NCBI RefSeq assembly: GCF_023343835.1
Contig: NC_064439.1
Location: 36,464,508-36,528,507 of the forward strand
Direction: 5' to 3'
Origin: Lagopus muta
Taxonomy: Eukaryota; Chordata; Aves; Galliformes; Phasianidae
DNA: 64,000 nt
The notes under the pieces are model-generated. The model was not told the DNA's origin. It searched no databases and saw nothing but the letters and a program-made list of their open reading frames with translations. The translations under genes were made by a program, and so were the position numbers. Positions 62,643 to 64,000 of this stretch are shown here, in pieces; the stretch's first letter is position 1, and every line of letters starts with the position of its first letter.

Positions 62643-63862
62643 GTACGGGGACGGGGCAACCCTCGCCGTCCTCCCCGCCGCTCCCGGGGGCAGGGGCGAG
62701 GGGCAGGGCCGGCCGCGGCCCGGCGATGGGGCGGGAGGCGGCGGGGCAGGGGGATCGCGCCCGGGGCTGTCAGGTACCGCTGTCCCCCCTGCCCCTCGTT
62801 GCCCGGCCTGCGGGCCCTTCGCCGGGGGAGTGCGCCCGGCTCCCTCGGCCCCCGGCTCTCCCCGGGCAGCGGAGGGGGCGTCCGGCGGGGGGCTCCCCGG
62901 GGGCAGCGGCCTCGGGAGGAAGGCGGCCCGGTGCCGGCCCCCCCGGCACGCCGCCGCTCGCCCTGTGCCCGCCGCAGCCCCCCCCCCCCCCGCCTCCCCC
63001 CCCCCAGCGTCCGCCGGCTCTGCCGGGTGCCCCCTCTCTCCCGACGGCTCCCGGCTCCCTTCGGGGCCAGCCCTGCCCCGCGGCGCCCCCCCGCTCTGCC
63101 TCCTGCCCCGGGCTGCCCGCATGGAAGAGCTGACCCCCTTCCCCCCCCCCTGCTGCTCCCCGGGCCCTCACCCCGCTAGGCCTTGGCCCTGCTTTTCCTC
63201 TCCCCCTCCCCCCCACTCAGCACAGCCCCGCTTGCCGGTGTGCGTTGCAGTGCAGTGGGCCTCAGTGGGCCCCCCCATGTGCTCTTGTCCCCTAGCCCCC
63301 CTGTTTCTCTGGTCCCTTTATGCCCCACAGTGCTCCCAACACCCGATCCAGCAGGCGTGGGTTTTGATCCAGAGGGCACAGGTTTTGCTCAGGGATCCTC
63401 CGTTGGGATCTCACCCCGATGCCCCACTTCCATCCCAGTGCTGCCAGTAGTCACCCTCAGCCCATCCCTTCCCAATTCCCTCCCACCGCAGAGGCCCAAG
63501 CTGCTCCATGTTTGTCCCTTGCACCCTAGACTGGCTGTTGGTAGGTTCTGATGGCTTCTCTTGCATGGGAGATTAGAAGGAATTGCTGTGAGCTTCCCTG
63601 AGCCTTGTGGTTGTCCTTGTTCCAGTCCCTTCTTTCGCTGCTTCCTGAGAAGAAGCTTTGAAAGTCCCTTTCTCCTTCAGCGTTAATGGTGCAGGAGCAG
63701 CTGCTGCTCCTCCTGCCTGACTGTAGCGCCTGAGGAGGAGAGGGAGACACGAGGACCCTTTAAAGGGAGTATAGCCTAAACACAGAGTGAGATTATCAGC
63801 TGCCTTTCTCTGTGTGTGTATTCACCGTTTGTTCCCCACGCCCCGTGGTGTCTCCTCTCCAG
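62643..63862 (+). other. UBE2E1: UBE2E1 probable intron 1
   Basis: An inferred intron of 1220 bp with a clear 3' splice site, TCTCCTCTCCAG, ending at 63862. Its first half is extremely C-rich on the plus strand, with C-runs around 62979-63005 and 63139-63151. The region from about 63250 on is unique and non-repetitive. The long plus-strand frames crossing it are composition artefacts. Confidence 0.6.
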
Positions 63863-63888
63863 GTTGGGGTTGTGGTGGGGGGGTCGCT
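63863..63888 (+). other. UBE2E1: UBE2E1 5' UTR in the first coding exon
   Basis: 26 bases of G/T-rich leader lie between the acceptor AG (63861-63862) and the ATG, with no upstream ATG. The start context is GCTATGT: G at -3 is favourable, T at +4 is not. Confidence 0.75.
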
Positions 63889-64000
63889 ATGTCGGATGAC
63901 GATTCGAGGGCCAGCACCAGCTCCTCCTCATCTTCATCCTCCAACCAACAGACAGAGAAAGAGACAAGCACCCCTAAGAAGAAGGAAAGCAAAGTCAGCA
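63889..64000 (+). CDS. UBE2E1: UBE2E1 first coding exon (partial, runs off the end)
   Basis: This is the N-terminus of the E2 ubiquitin-conjugating enzyme UBE2E1 (UbcH6). The frame reads MSDDDSRAST, eight consecutive Ser (residues 11-18), NQQTEKETSTPKKKESKVS. It matches human UBE2E1 as I recall it, apart from Ser for Asn at residue 27. This segment is the acidic/Ser-rich and Lys-rich N-terminal extension characteristic of UBE2E proteins, which precedes the UBC domain and is reported to limit ubiquitin-chain building. The catalytic core lies beyond the window. The first 37 of about 193 codons are present, plus one base. The gene lies on the same strand as UBE2E2, which ends about 62 kb upstream, a conserved tandem paralogue pair. 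The start is the first ATG after the acceptor. Confidence 0.97.
   Translation, partial: MSDDDSRASTSSSSSSSSNQQTEKETSTPKKKESKVS

Larger units (their letters stand above)
60870..63140 (+). promoter_or_regulatory. UBE2E1: UBE2E1 CpG island (two GC-rich blocks)
   Basis: GC content and CpG density rise sharply from about 60870 and stay high to about 63140. There are two dense blocks (about 60900-61640 and 61850-63140) separated by a less CpG-rich stretch holding two CRE-like sites. This is the usual setting of a constitutively active vertebrate promoter. Long open frames on both strands here (up to 314 codons) result from GC-rich DNA having few stop codons, and overlap each other in several frames. 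The distal block may drive a divergent transcript, but nothing in the sequence proves it. Confidence 0.85.

Noticed and set aside
62268-63450. 284- and 314-codon frames on opposite strands
   Set aside because: They lie across the promoter and intron 1 of UBE2E1, overlap each other and other frames, and encode Pro/Arg/Gly/Ala-rich low-complexity sequence. Composition artefact.

Overview
This window reads as avian nuclear DNA, most likely from a galliform such as chicken. The evidence is at least ten CR1 retrotransposon fragments with the bird-type 3' tail (ATTCTATG-like repeats, or their complement), avian-type LTRs, and two vertebrate ubiquitin-conjugating enzyme genes in the order and orientation known from human 3p24 (UBE2E2, then UBE2E1). 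Only about 210 coding bases are present, and both coding pieces are partial. Almost all short open frames elsewhere are chance or lie in repeats.

Layout. 1-1383 is the end of the last UBE2E2 intron. 1384-1481 is the terminal coding exon (last 31 residues plus a split codon), followed by a 3' UTR with an AATAAA at 2092-2097. From about 2.1 to 60.8 kb lies a gene-poor intergenic stretch with CR1 fragments on both strands, one old avian LTR fragment (about 32.05-32.37 kb), and a family of LTR-like insertions. Three of these (21034-21358, 39139-39480, 41476-41838) are bounded by TG...CA and 5-bp target-site duplications; a diverged relative starts near 22007. A small isolated CpG-rich islet sits at about 50.05-50.36 kb. 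From about 60.87 to 63.14 kb is a large CpG island containing the UBE2E1 promoter and a probable noncoding first exon ending at 62642. After an inferred 1220-bp intron, the UBE2E1 start codon is at 63889, and the coding exon runs off the window end after 37 codons.

The two genes are tandem paralogues of the class III UBE2E family of E2 enzymes, which differ mainly in their N-terminal extensions. No other protein-coding gene, tRNA, rRNA or CRISPR array is supported. The most interesting unexplained signals are: the LTR family that pairs a TATA-like box with a splice-donor-like site about 85 bp downstream, in the same orientation as UBE2E1; a diverged duplicated module at 3.0 and 3.8 kb, each copy carrying a CAG|GTRAGT motif; the isolated CpG islet at 50.2 kb with a downstream donor; and the split CpG island upstream of UBE2E1 with an inverted pair of CRE-like sites. 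All functional claims for these are inference.
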